A stretch of DNA of 7,455 nucleotides from assembly GCA_937894185.1 (NCBI GenBank), contig CALCSA010000482.1:1-7455 (forward strand), given 5' to 3'. Position 1 is the first letter of the stretch; every line of letters starts with the position of its first letter. The notes beneath the pieces were generated by a model. It searched no databases and was not told the DNA's origin. It worked only from the letters and a program-made list of their open reading frames with translations. This stretch comes from an uncultured Clostridia bacterium. Lineage in GTDB: Bacteria > Bacillota > Clostridia > Oscillospirales > Ruminococcaceae. Shown piece by piece: positions 1-6,688 of this stretch. Made by a program: the position numbers and the translations under genes.

Positions 1-78
1 AGGTTTTTCCCGCCTGCGACCGGGGGATTTTTGGCGGCGGGGCAGACGGTCGTCGGAGCCCGTGGTTCTGGTGGTCAT
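1..78 (-). CDS. ftsW: FtsW/SpoVE-type SEDS glycosyltransferase, N-terminus only (partial)
   Basis: Only the first 26 codons are in the window; the gene continues beyond base 1. An ATG at 76-78 follows a strong ribosome binding site (AAAGGAG, 9 bases upstream). The visible peptide begins MTTRTTGSDDRLPRRQKSPG and is hydrophilic and rich in Arg, Lys and Pro. This is what one expects of the short cytoplasmic tail before the first membrane helix of FtsW/SpoVE, the lipid II polymerase that partners a class B PBP. It does not look like the start of MurD, which would open almost at once into a Rossmann-like nucleotide-binding segment. The assignment rests on gene order (mraY followed by ftsW in many Clostridia) and on tail composition; no catalytic region is visible. 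MurD or another dcw gene with an unusual leader remains possible. Confidence 0.55.
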   Translation of the reverse strand, partial: MTTRTTGSDDRLPRRQKSPGRRREKP

Positions 79-87
79 ATCGCCTCA

Positions 88-94
88 CTCCTTT
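88..94 (-). promoter_or_regulatory. Ribosome binding site of the ftsW-like gene
   Basis: Read on the minus strand the site is AAAGGAG, 9 bases before the ATG at 76-78. It is the main evidence that a real gene starts at the left edge of the window. The 53-base spacer to the mraY stop shows no terminator, so cotranscription with mraY is likely. Confidence 0.8.
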
Positions 95-131
95 TGCGAT
101 TAAGGTAAAGGGCCCTGCAATAAGGCCTGGG

Positions 132-1154
132 TTACAGGCGGAACACGGCCCACAGGGCAAGGCAACAGCCTGCCAGTTCAATCAGGGAGAAGACCGCCAC
201 AATTTTGGTTTCGCTCCAGCCCGACATCTCAAAATGATGGTGAATAGGGCTCATCTTAAACAGTCGGCGGCCCTGTCCGTAACGGCGCTTGGTGATTTTA
301 AACCACCCCATCTGAATGAGGACCGAAAGGCCCTCCACAATGTAGATAATGCCCATAAATAGTAAAAATATGGGAATGCGCAAGCCAAAGGCCAAGGCCA
401 CAATCATTCCGCCTAAAAACAGGGAGCCGGTGTCCCCCATAAAGACTCTGGCGGGATAAAAGTTCCAGATCAAAAAGCCCAGACATCCCCCGGCCAAAGC
501 GGCGGCGTACATGGCCATGCCGTTGCTGTGCCAGACAGTGGCAATGGCCAAAAAGCCCAGAGCCGCCACAAAGGTGACGGAGGAGCAGAGGCCGTCAATG
601 CCGTCGGTAATGTTGACCACATTGACCAGATAGACGATTCCCAGCACCGCCAGAGGATAGTACAGAACCCCCAAATTCACCGGGTGCCAGAAGGGGACAA
701 ACACCACGGTGGAGCGTTCTCCCGCCAGCCAGAGCCCGGCTAAGTAGAGGATGGCGATAAAAAACTGCATCACCATCTTCTGCCTGGCATTGAGGCCCAG
801 ATTGCGCTTTTTTACCACTTTAATATAGTCGTCCACAAAGCCCACCATGCCAAAGGCCAGGGACATAATCAGCCCCAGAATGACGGCCATCCCCCCCCGG
901 ATGGAGGAGGTTTCGTCTCCCGGACTGGTGGCCAGCATAAAAAATCCCGCCAGAATCGCCAGGGTCGTGCCGCCAATAAACATAAGCCCCCCCATAGTGG
1001 GGATGCCCTGCTTTTTCATATGCCATTTGGGGCCGATGTCCAGAATGGTCTGGCCGTATTTGAGGCGGCGCAAAACAGGAATCAGCCAAAAGCCTGTCAG
1101 GGCTGTCAGGCCAAAGGAAAGAACAGCGGCAGTGACGACCGGAAGGTTGGTCAT
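132..1154 (-). CDS. mraY: Phospho-N-acetylmuramoyl-pentapeptide-transferase MraY
   Basis: MraY transfers phospho-MurNAc-pentapeptide from its UDP carrier to undecaprenyl phosphate, giving lipid I and UMP; it is the first membrane step of peptidoglycan synthesis. The 340-residue protein is complete and of normal family length, with about ten hydrophobic segments. Visible motifs, in order: GPKWHMKKQGIPTMGG (41-56), the VDDYIK aspartate pair (D108, D109), NITDGIDGL (181-189), NFYPARVFMGDTGSL (231-245, with D241 at the position of the third essential aspartate), and the SPIHHHFE histidine cluster near 302-309. No key residue is missing. The ATG is supported by a GGAGG ribosome binding site 9 bases upstream. 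It lies between murF (189-base gap) and the ftsW-like gene (53-base gap), all on one strand. The identification is secure. Confidence 0.97.
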   Translation of the reverse strand: MTNLPVVTAAVLSFGLTALTGFWLIPVLRRLKYGQTILDIGPKWHMKKQGIPTMGGLMFIGGTTLAILAGFFMLATSPGDETSSIRGGMAVILGLIMSLAFGMVGFVDDYIKVVKKRNLGLNARQKMVMQFFIAILYLAGLWLAGERSTVVFVPFWHPVNLGVLYYPLAVLGIVYLVNVVNITDGIDGLCSSVTFVAALGFLAIATVWHSNGMAMYAAALAGGCLGFLIWNFYPARVFMGDTGSLFLGGMIVALAFGLRIPIFLLFMGIIYIVEGLSVLIQMGWFKITKRRYGQGRRLFKMSPIHHHFEMSGWSETKIVAVFSLIELAGCCLALWAVFRL

Positions 1155-1163
1155 GAGTGGTAT

Positions 1164-1168
1164 CCTCC
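1164..1168 (-). promoter_or_regulatory. Ribosome binding site of mraY
   Basis: GGAGG on the minus strand lies 9 bases before the ATG at 1152-1154. It fixes the mraY start and argues against any longer N-terminus. Confidence 0.8.
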
Positions 1169-1343
1169 GTGGTTTTGATGAGAACGGGCCTCAAAGATTC
1201 ATTGTGAAGCAGTGGAGATGAAAAAACTGTCGAAAGAAGCTTTTGCCTGCCAGGAAAGCCAAGAAGCACCGTCTCCGGCAGGTGGAAAGCAGAAACATAC
1301 CCTGCTGCCCCTCTCCCATTTCCAAGGCGGACGAAAAGGCAGG
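1169..1343 (-). other. murF-mraY spacer with a weak hairpin; no convincing gene
   Basis: This stretch separates murF from the mraY ribosome binding site and is unusually long for this tight cluster. On the minus strand CTTT + CCTGCC (1289-1286 and 1282-1277) can pair with GGCAGG + AAAG (1251-1246 and 1243-1240) around a 25-base loop. A run of six T (1226-1221) follows 13 bases later. The gap before the T run and the large loop make it a poor intrinsic terminator. A 42-codon open frame (1191-1319, minus) has no good ribosome binding site. No promoter with both a good -35 and a good -10 was found. Function unknown. Confidence 0.3.
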
Positions 1344-2693
1344 CTACCGGGCGTAAATCCGCTCCAGAAGATGCTCCAGATGCATGCCTCGGCTTGCCTT
1401 AAACCACAGGACATCCCCGGCGCTTATCTGACGGCACAGAGCGGCGTAAAGGCTATCCTGATCGGGGAAGTGAAAGGCTTGGGCAAGCCCTGCCTTGTTG
1501 GCTCCTTCCGCGTAGAGGGCGGAGCGGCTTCCGGTGCAGAACAGCAGGTCGGCGCATCCGGCGGCAACAGTTCCCACTCTGCGGTGCTCCTCCTCCTCCC
1601 GGCTCCCCAGTTCCAGCATATCGGAGAGCACGGCAATCCGCTTGCCCTTGCAGGGCATGGATTTTAAGGTGTGAAGGGCGGCCTCCATGGAGTCGGGGGA
1701 GGCGTTGTAACAGTCCTCCACGATGGTGAACCCCTTGTGGGAGACCACCTTTTGACGCATCCCCTCGGGAGCGTAGCCTTTCAGAGCACCGGACGCGTGA
1801 GGGGGAGCCATTCCCAACAGCACTCCGGCGGCAAACCCCGCCAGGGCATTGAGGACGTTGTGCCGGCCCAACACAGGGATGCAGGCGGGGTATACGCCCC
1901 CCTCCCACTCAATATCGAAGAAGGTGGTGTCAACCTCTTCTCGCAGGTTTTGGGCCTTGACCTGATTGCCGGGGTTGTGGATACCGTAGCGAATCACCTG
2001 CAGGCGGGGGATTTCCACGCCGGCCAGCAGGTCGTTGTCCCCGCAGAGCAGCAGGGGAGCACCATCGGCCATGGCGTCTCCCAACGCTAGCTTTTCAGCC
2101 CGGATGGCGTCCCGGGTGCCAAATTGCTGCAGGTGGGTGACTCCGATTCCGGTGACAATGCCGATGTCGGGGGCGGCGCAGCGGGCAAGGGGAAGCATCT
2201 GGCCGGGAGCATCCACTCCCAGTTCCAGCACCGCCGCCTCATGGGAGGGACTCAGGGAGAGAATGGTATGAGAAAGCCCTACCTCATTGTTGAGGTTGGC
2301 AGGGGTCTTTAAGGTGGAAAAGGCGCTGCTCAACACACAGGCCGCCATCTCCTTGGTGGTGGTTTTGCCCACACTGCCGGTAATGGTCACCACGGGAAGA
2401 GCCAGCTTGCCGCGGTAATAGCCCGCCAGATCCAACAGGGCCTGCCGGGTGTCCCGAACCACCAGCACCCGGTCATCCTCCAGGGGCCGGGCGGAAACGG
2501 CAAAAGCCGCCCCCTGCTCTAACGCCTTTTGGATGTAGCTGTGTCCATCAAAGTTTTCCCCGGTCAGGGCCACAAAAAGGCAGCCGGGGGTCAGGGTGCG
2601 GGTATCGGTACAGATTCTGGGAACCGGATGGGAGGGGCCGTCATAAAAAGCGCCTATAGCGGCGGCCAGATCCCGGATATCCAAGGGTGTCAC
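1344..2693 (-). CDS. murF: UDP-N-acetylmuramoyl-tripeptide--D-alanyl-D-alanine ligase MurF
   Basis: MurF is the cytoplasmic ATP-dependent ligase that adds D-Ala-D-Ala to UDP-MurNAc-tripeptide, completing the pentapeptide that MraY uses. The protein has 449 residues, close to the usual 450-460. The N-terminal substrate domain carries DTRTLTPGCLFVAL-GENFDGH (30-51). The Mur ligase P-loop is TGSVGKTTTK (105-114), followed by NLNNEVGLSHTIL (133-145). Later motifs are GVTHLQQFGT (184-193), the central-domain GRHNVLNALA (276-285), CYNASPDSMEAAL (328-340), DMLELG (358-363) and FKASRGMHLE (431-440). Minor departures from the common forms (LSDMLELG where LGDMLELG is usual; YNASPDS for YNANPDS) are conservative. 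The start is GTG, sharing GTGA with the murE stop, and a GGAGGG site lies 9 bases upstream inside murE, so translation is probably coupled. The identification is secure. Confidence 0.97.
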   Translation of the reverse strand: MTPLDIRDLAAAIGAFYDGPSHPVPRICTDTRTLTPGCLFVALTGENFDGHSYIQKALEQGAAFAVSARPLEDDRVLVVRDTRQALLDLAGYYRGKLALPVVTITGSVGKTTTKEMAACVLSSAFSTLKTPANLNNEVGLSHTILSLSPSHEAAVLELGVDAPGQMLPLARCAAPDIGIVTGIGVTHLQQFGTRDAIRAEKLALGDAMADGAPLLLCGDNDLLAGVEIPRLQVIRYGIHNPGNQVKAQNLREEVDTTFFDIEWEGGVYPACIPVLGRHNVLNALAGFAAGVLLGMAPPHASGALKGYAPEGMRQKVVSHKGFTIVEDCYNASPDSMEAALHTLKSMPCKGKRIAVLSDMLELGSREEEEHRRVGTVAAGCADLLFCTGSRSALYAEGANKAGLAQAFHFPDQDSLYAALCRQISAGDVLWFKASRGMHLEHLLERIYAR

Positions 2694-4138
2694 GGGGTGT
2701 TTCCCTCCATCTCTTCCAAAAGCTTTTGAACAATTTCCTTCTCGTCAAAGTGGATGGTGCCGTAATGGAGCACCTGATAATCCTCGTGGCCCTTGCCTGC
2801 CAGCACCAGCACATCGTCCTCCCGGGCGTTTTGCAGCGCCCATTCAATGGCGTCATAGCGGTCCACAATCACTTCATAAGGCGTCTTGTGGGGCTCAAAG
2901 CCGGGCAGAGCGTCCTCGATGATGCGCATGGGGTCCTCATCCCGGGGATTGTCGGAGGTGAGGATGCAAAAATCCGCCAGCCGGGCCACAATTTCCGCCA
3001 TAATAGGCCGCTTGGCCCGATCCCGGTTTCCGGCGCAGCCAAAGAGGCAGACCACCCGGGCGGGGGCGAACTCCCGCACCGTTTCCAGAATCTTTTGCAG
3101 GCCGTCGGGGGAGTGGGCGTAGTCCCGAATAATGGTGTAAGGGGTGTTGGTGGGCAGAATCTCCACCCGCCCGGGTACCCCGGGGAAGCCTTTCAGAGCT
3201 CTGACGGCTTCTTCCAGAGAGACACCCGCCGCCTCGCAGGAGCCCAGAGCCGTGAGGGCGTTGGCGACGGAAAAGTAGCCGGGAGTGCTCATCTTCACCC
3301 GCAGAAGGCGATGGCTTGCCATCAGGGCAAAGCGGCTGCCCCGCTGGGTAAAGTTGATGTCGTGGGCGGTGTAGTCCGCCTCCACGCTCTGGCAGGAATA
3401 GCTGACCGCCTTGCAGGGTACCTCGCTCAGGAGCCTGCGGCCATACTCGTCATCCAAATTGATGATGGCGGTGTCGCAGATTTCAAAGAGCTTCTTCTTG
3501 GCCTGATAATACTGCTCCATGGTTCCGTGGTAGTCCAGATGATCCTGTGTGAGGTTGGTGAAGGCTCCGGTGGCAAAGCGGCAGCCCGCCACCCTCTGCT
3601 GGTCAAGAGCGTGGGAGCTCACCTCCATCACCACGTGGGTGCAACCCGCCTCGGCCATCTTGGCGAAGATGGCATAGAGCTGAATGGGATCGGGCGTGGT
3701 GTAGCGGGCGGGCAGGGTGACGTCGTCAATCTCGTTGTGGATGGTGCCGATCAGCCCGACCCGATGCCCTGCTTTTTCCAGAATGTGCTTGATGAGGTAG
3801 GTGACGGTAGTTTTTCCGTTGGTACCGGTCACTGCCATCAAAGTGAGCTTGTCGGCGGGGCGGCCAAAGAAGTTGTTGCAGCAAATGCCCAAAGCCTCTC
3901 GGGTATCGGTCACCAGAATCTGGCGCGAAAGCCCCAAATCCTTGCGGCAAACAACAGCGGCAGCCCCCCGCTGCAGGGCGGCGGCGGCGTAGTCGTGGCC
4001 GTCGGAACGAACTCCCTCGATGCAGAAGAAGATGCAGCCTTCCTCCGCCTGACGGGAATCGCAGGTAAGAAAGGTAATTTCAACATCGGGGATACCGCTT
4101 TCCACGTCCAGACCATTCAATACTTCGTATAAAGTCAT
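2690..4138 (-). CDS. murE: UDP-N-acetylmuramoyl-L-alanyl-D-glutamate--2,6-diaminopimelate ligase MurE
   Basis: MurE adds the third residue of the peptidoglycan stem peptide in an ATP-dependent cytoplasmic reaction. The 482-residue length is normal. The N-terminal substrate domain has TCDSRQAEEGCIFFCIEG (25-42). The P-loop is TGTNGKTT (104-111), then TTPDP (147-151), MEVSSHALDQ RV (171-183) and FTNLTQDHLDYHGTMEQY (193-210). The first lysine of QAKKKLF (K214) is probably the carbamylated metal-binding lysine. The ligand-binding C-terminal domain shows IRDYAHSPDGL (337-347), FGCAGNRDRAKRPIM (366-380), TSDNPRDEDP (394-403) and AGKGHEDYQ (447-455). DNPR is the signature associated with meso-diaminopimelate rather than L-lysine, so a DAP-type wall is inferred. 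The ATG follows an AAGGGGG site 9 bases upstream. It overlaps murF by 4 bases and is separated by 112 bases from the PBP gene. Confidence 0.97.
   Translation of the reverse strand: MTLYEVLNGLDVESGIPDVEITFLTCDSRQAEEGCIFFCIEGVRSDGHDYAAAALQRGAAAVVCRKDLGLSRQILVTDTREALGICCNNFFGRPADKLTLMAVTGTNGKTTVTYLIKHILEKAGHRVGLIGTIHNEIDDVTLPARYTTPDPIQLYAIFAKMAEAGCTHVVMEVSSHALDQQRVAGCRFATGAFTNLTQDHLDYHGTMEQYYQAKKKLFEICDTAIINLDDEYGRRLLSEVPCKAVSYSCQSVEADYTAHDINFTQRGSRFALMASHRLLRVKMSTPGYFSVANALTALGSCEAAGVSLEEAVRALKGFPGVPGRVEILPTNTPYTIIRDYAHSPDGLQKILETVREFAPARVVCLFGCAGNRDRAKRPIMAEIVARLADFCILTSDNPRDEDPMRIIEDALPGFEPHKTPYEVIVDRYDAIEWALQNAREDDVLVLAGKGHEDYQVLHYGTIHFDEKEIVQKLLEEMEGNTP
2703..2708 (-). promoter_or_regulatory. 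Ribosome binding site of murF inside murE
   Basis: GGAGGG on the minus strand lies 9 bases before the GTG at 2691-2693, within the last codons of murE. It decides in favour of this rare start codon over any downstream ATG, and with the 4-base overlap it suits termination-reinitiation coupling. Confidence 0.75.
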
Positions 4139-4147
4139 GCGGCAAGA

Positions 4148-4154
4148 CCCCCTT
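4148..4154 (-). promoter_or_regulatory. Ribosome binding site of murE
   Basis: AAGGGGG on the minus strand lies 9 bases before the ATG at 4136-4138. The PBP gene uses nearly the same G-run variant (AAAGGGGG), unlike the AAAGGAG or GGAGG of the other genes here. Confidence 0.7.
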
Positions 4155-4171
4155 ATCTAAATGCCTGACAA

Positions 4172-4199
4172 ATTGTATCAAGGTTGCGGTTGGTGTACA
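4172..4199 (-). promoter_or_regulatory. Possible promoter ahead of murE
   Basis: On the minus strand TGTACA (4199-4194, 4 of 6 bases matching TTGACA) is followed after 16 bases by TACAAT (4177-4172, 5 of 6 matching TATAAT). A start near 4165 would give a short leader with the murE ribosome binding site. The 112-base gap from the PBP stop leaves room for an independent promoter, but the -35 is weak and a match this good can occur by chance. Confidence 0.35.
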
Positions 4200-4230
4200 G
4201 TGTTATGTTACCCGTTTTTTGCGGGGCAGA

Positions 4231-4263
4231 TGCGGGAACTGACGTTTTGTTCAGGGTTCCGCA
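4231..4263 (-). repeat. Bulged inverted repeat across the PBP stop codon
   Basis: On the minus strand TGCGG-AAC-CC-TGA (4263-4251) can pair with TCA-GTT-C-CCGCA (4242-4231). This gives 5, 3 and 3 base pairs broken by a two-base bulge on one side and a one-base bulge on the other, with an 8-base loop (4250-4243). The PBP stop codon TGA (4253-4251) forms the innermost three pairs. No T run follows, so it is not a standard intrinsic terminator. It could be an RNA stability or processing element, or a chance structure. Confidence 0.4.
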
Positions 4264-6560
4264 GTTTCCCCGGGGCTGCTGTTTTCCAGCGGCAGCGGGA
4301 AGGTGACCGCCGTGGAAGAAGATTCCTCCCGCACGGCGGTGGCGGAAGCATCCTCCTGCCGCTCCTGCAGAGTGAGGATGACCAGATCTCCGGTGGCGGC
4401 TTGGGTGCCGGCCAAAGGCCACTGCTCCCGCACCACGGTGGCGACTCCGTTGCGGGTGACGCCCCGCAGCTCGATGTTCAGCCCTAAATCCACCAGAAGG
4501 GTGTTGGCTTCGGCGGCGGACAATCCCACCACGCTGGGCACCTGAATGTTATCCTTGAGCAGATCCTCCTCGGTGTAGAGGTAGACGGTGGAGCCCTTGG
4601 GCATAGTTTGGCCGGGGAGAGGAATCTGCCGGAGCACATCGGGGCCGTTGCCGATAAACCGGGCAGCGAGTCCCTTGGTGCGCAGCTCGGCCTGAGCGTC
4701 GTGAGGCTTCATCCCCACTAGATTGGGAACCTTGATCTCCTTTTCCGCCAGCTCCTCAGCGGTAAACTGGGGCTGATAGCCCAGATAGGGAAGGGTTTCG
4801 TTGAGGACGGCTCCCACCACCGGAGCGGCGATGACCGAGCCGTAAGCATCCCGAAGGTCCGGCTCATCCAGCATGATGAGACAGGCGATTTCCGGGTCCT
4901 CCATGGGAGCAAAGCCCACAAAGGAGAGGATGTTGCCCGAATCCCCCTGATCCAGCTTTTGGGAGGTTCCGGTCTTTCCACCGATGCGGTAGCCGGGAAT
5001 GGCGGCAAACCGCCCCGAACCGCCATGGACTACGGCCTCCACCAGAATGCGCATGGTCTCGCTGGCCTGATTGGAGATAACCTGCCGCTTAACGGTGGGC
5101 AGGGTAGTTTCCAGCACGTTGCCCTGAGCGTCCAGCACCTGTTTGACGATGTAGGGCTGCATGAGATACCCGCCGTTGACCGCCGCCGAAGCGGCGGTAA
5201 TCATCTGGATAGGGGTGACCTTCATGGACTGTCCGAAGGAGGTGGAGGCAAGTTCCACCCGCCCCTCCTTATTGAGGATTTCAAAGCTGTGGCCGATTCC
5301 TTCGGCCTCGCCGGGCAGATCGATGCCGGTTTTTTCCCGCAGGCCGAAGTTTTCAATGTAATCGAACATCTTCCGGGCCCCCACCCGCTGGCCGACCATA
5401 ATAAAGACGGGGTTGCAGGAATTTTGCATGGCTTCAATAAAATTCTGGCTTCCGTGGCCCCGGCGCTGCCAGCAGTGAAACGTCGTATCGGAAACTTGAA
5501 ACGAATAGCTGCAGGAAAAGTGGTCGTTTAAGGACACTACGTTGCTGTCCACTCCGGCGGCTGCGGTGACGATTTTAAAGACCGAGCCGGGCTCGTAGGG
5601 GTCGGAGATGGCCTTGTTCCGCCACTGGTCGTACTGAAGCTTCTGGCGCAGGGTTTTAAAGTCCTCGCTGCCGGGAGTCAGGGCGTCCAGCTGGGCCTGA
5701 GCCTTGGGGTCGGTGAGAGTAAAAGGGTCGTTTGGGTCAAAGTCCGGTTTGGTGGCCATGGCGAGAACCTCGCCGGTTTTGACGTTGAGCACCACTCCGG
5801 CGGCCCGCTGGCTGACGCCGTGCTCGATGACGGCGGTTTCCAGATTCCGCTCCAGATAGTGCTGGATGGTTTCGTCAATGGTCAGAACAATGGAGTTGCC
5901 ATCCTGAGCCTCATACAGCTGGGAGTATTTAAAGGGCATATCGGCGCCCTTGGCGTTTTTGGTGGAGACCACCATGCCGGAGGTGCCGGAAAGGGTTTTG
6001 TTGTAGTAGGCCTCCAGACCGTAGGCGCCGTCGCCGTCGTAGTTGGTAAAGCCCAGCACCGTGGAGGCCAGAGAGCCGTAGCGGTAAAAGCGCTTGGTAT
6101 CCTGCTCCAGAAAGACACCGGAGATGTTGTTGTCGGTGACGTATTCCAGCACCTGATCGGTGACGGCCCGGTCCACCCGGCGCTTGATCACCCAGTAGTA
6201 GTGCTGCTTTTTGGCCGCCGCATCCAGAATCCCCTGCTTGTCGATTTCCAGAAGCTCCGCCAGATCGGTGGCCACTTTGTCCAGAGTATCGGCCTTGAGC
6301 TCGGCGGGGGAGATGCAGATATTCCACACACTGGCGCTTTCGGCCAGAGGGTTGCCGTTGCGGTCGTAAATCACGCCCCGCTTGGCTCCCAGAGTGTTGG
6401 CCCTCGTCTGCTGGTTGAGAGCTTTTTGCTGCAATTCTTCCCCGCGGACGATTTGCAGTGTGAACAGTTGAATGAAGATGACCCCAAATCCAAACAGCAA
6501 AAAGCAGAGAAGGATAATCCGCATCCGGTTCTTCATCTTGCTGGAGGAAGCCTTTTTCAC
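4251..6560 (-). CDS. spoVD/ftsI: Class B penicillin-binding protein with two PASTA domains (SpoVD/FtsI type transpeptidase)
   Basis: This DD-transpeptidase crosslinks peptidoglycan outside the membrane at the septum or, if it is SpoVD, in the forespore cortex. The 769 residues run: short basic cytoplasmic tail; one membrane helix (about 15-37); dimerisation domain beginning RGVIYDRNGNPLAE (61-74); transpeptidase domain with GSVFK (nucleophile S326, K329), SCN (381-383) and KTGTS (529-533); PASTA 1 (about 609-664); PASTA 2 (about 673-732); and a 37-residue Ser/Thr/Glu-rich tail. All three catalytic motifs are intact. From known families, B. subtilis SpoVD has one PASTA domain and PBP2B has two, so the layout resembles PBP2B, while Clostridia often annotate this dcw gene as spoVD; the sequence alone does not decide. 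The start is GTG, backed by AAAGGGGG 10 bases upstream; an ATG at codon 9 lacks a ribosome binding site. It lies 236 bases after ftsL. Confidence 0.93.
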   Translation of the reverse strand: MKKASSSKMKNRMRIILLCFLLFGFGVIFIQLFTLQIVRGEELQQKALNQQTRANTLGAKRGVIYDRNGNPLAESASVWNICISPAELKADTLDKVATDLAELLEIDKQGILDAAAKKQHYYWVIKRRVDRAVTDQVLEYVTDNNISGVFLEQDTKRFYRYGSLASTVLGFTNYDGDGAYGLEAYYNKTLSGTSGMVVSTKNAKGADMPFKYSQLYEAQDGNSIVLTIDETIQHYLERNLETAVIEHGVSQRAAGVVLNVKTGEVLAMATKPDFDPNDPFTLTDPKAQAQLDALTPGSEDFKTLRQKLQYDQWRNKAISDPYEPGSVFKIVTAAAGVDSNVVSLNDHFSCSYSFQVSDTTFHCWQRRGHGSQNFIEAMQNSCNPVFIMVGQRVGARKMFDYIENFGLREKTGIDLPGEAEGIGHSFEILNKEGRVELASTSFGQSMKVTPIQMITAASAAVNGGYLMQPYIVKQVLDAQGNVLETTLPTVKRQVISNQASETMRILVEAVVHGGSGRFAAIPGYRIGGKTGTSQKLDQGDSGNILSFVGFAPMEDPEIACLIMLDEPDLRDAYGSVIAAPVVGAVLNETLPYLGYQPQFTAEELAEKEIKVPNLVGMKPHDAQAELRTKGLAARFIGNGPDVLRQIPLPGQTMPKGSTVYLYTEEDLLKDNIQVPSVVGLSAAEANTLLVDLGLNIELRGVTRNGVATVVREQWPLAGTQAATGDLVILTLQERQEDASATAVREESSSTAVTFPLPLENSSPGETAEP

Positions 6561-6570
6561 GCGGTTCCTG

Positions 6571-6578
6571 CCCCCTTT
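6571..6578 (-). promoter_or_regulatory. Ribosome binding site of the PBP gene
   Basis: AAAGGGGG on the minus strand lies 10 bases before the GTG at 6558-6560 and decides for that start. Its first A is also the last base of the best DnaA-box-like 9-mer (6578-6586), so a protein bound there would sit against the ribosome binding site. Confidence 0.7.
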
Positions 6579-6688
6579 GTGGAAAACTCCCGCCGCGAAT
6601 CTAACAATTCAACACGGGGTTCTGAAAACTTGTTGAAAACTATGTGGAAAGAGTGGAAAACCCAAGCTATTGTAACTCTTCGGAAAAC
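6578..6688 (-). repeat. Cluster of GTTTTC repeats with DnaA-box-like 9-mers
   Basis: The minus strand has five copies of GTTTTC in about 110 bases (plus-strand positions 6582-6587, 6624-6629, 6635-6640, 6656-6661, 6683-6688), all in the same orientation. Four 9-mers resemble the DnaA box TTATCCACA: TTTTCCACA (6586-6578, 8 of 9), TTTTCAACA (6639-6631, 7 of 9), CTTTCCACA (6651-6643, 7 of 9) and TTTTCCACT (6660-6652, 7 of 9). All four have T instead of A at the third base. Two weaker matches (6 of 9) lie at 6620-6628 and 6679-6687. The repeats are seen directly; binding by DnaA or any other protein is inference. Confidence 0.5.

Noticed and set aside
1191..1319. A 42-codon minus-strand frame between murF and mraY
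   Set aside because: There is no convincing ribosome binding site, the composition is odd and no family is recognised; a frame of this length is expected by chance.
2687..4132. A 481-codon open frame on the plus strand opposite nearly all of murE
   Set aside because: It is an antisense shadow: the GC-rich murE codons avoid the triplets that would read as stops in this frame. Its translation is Gly, His and Val rich with no recognisable domain, and murE itself has every family motif.
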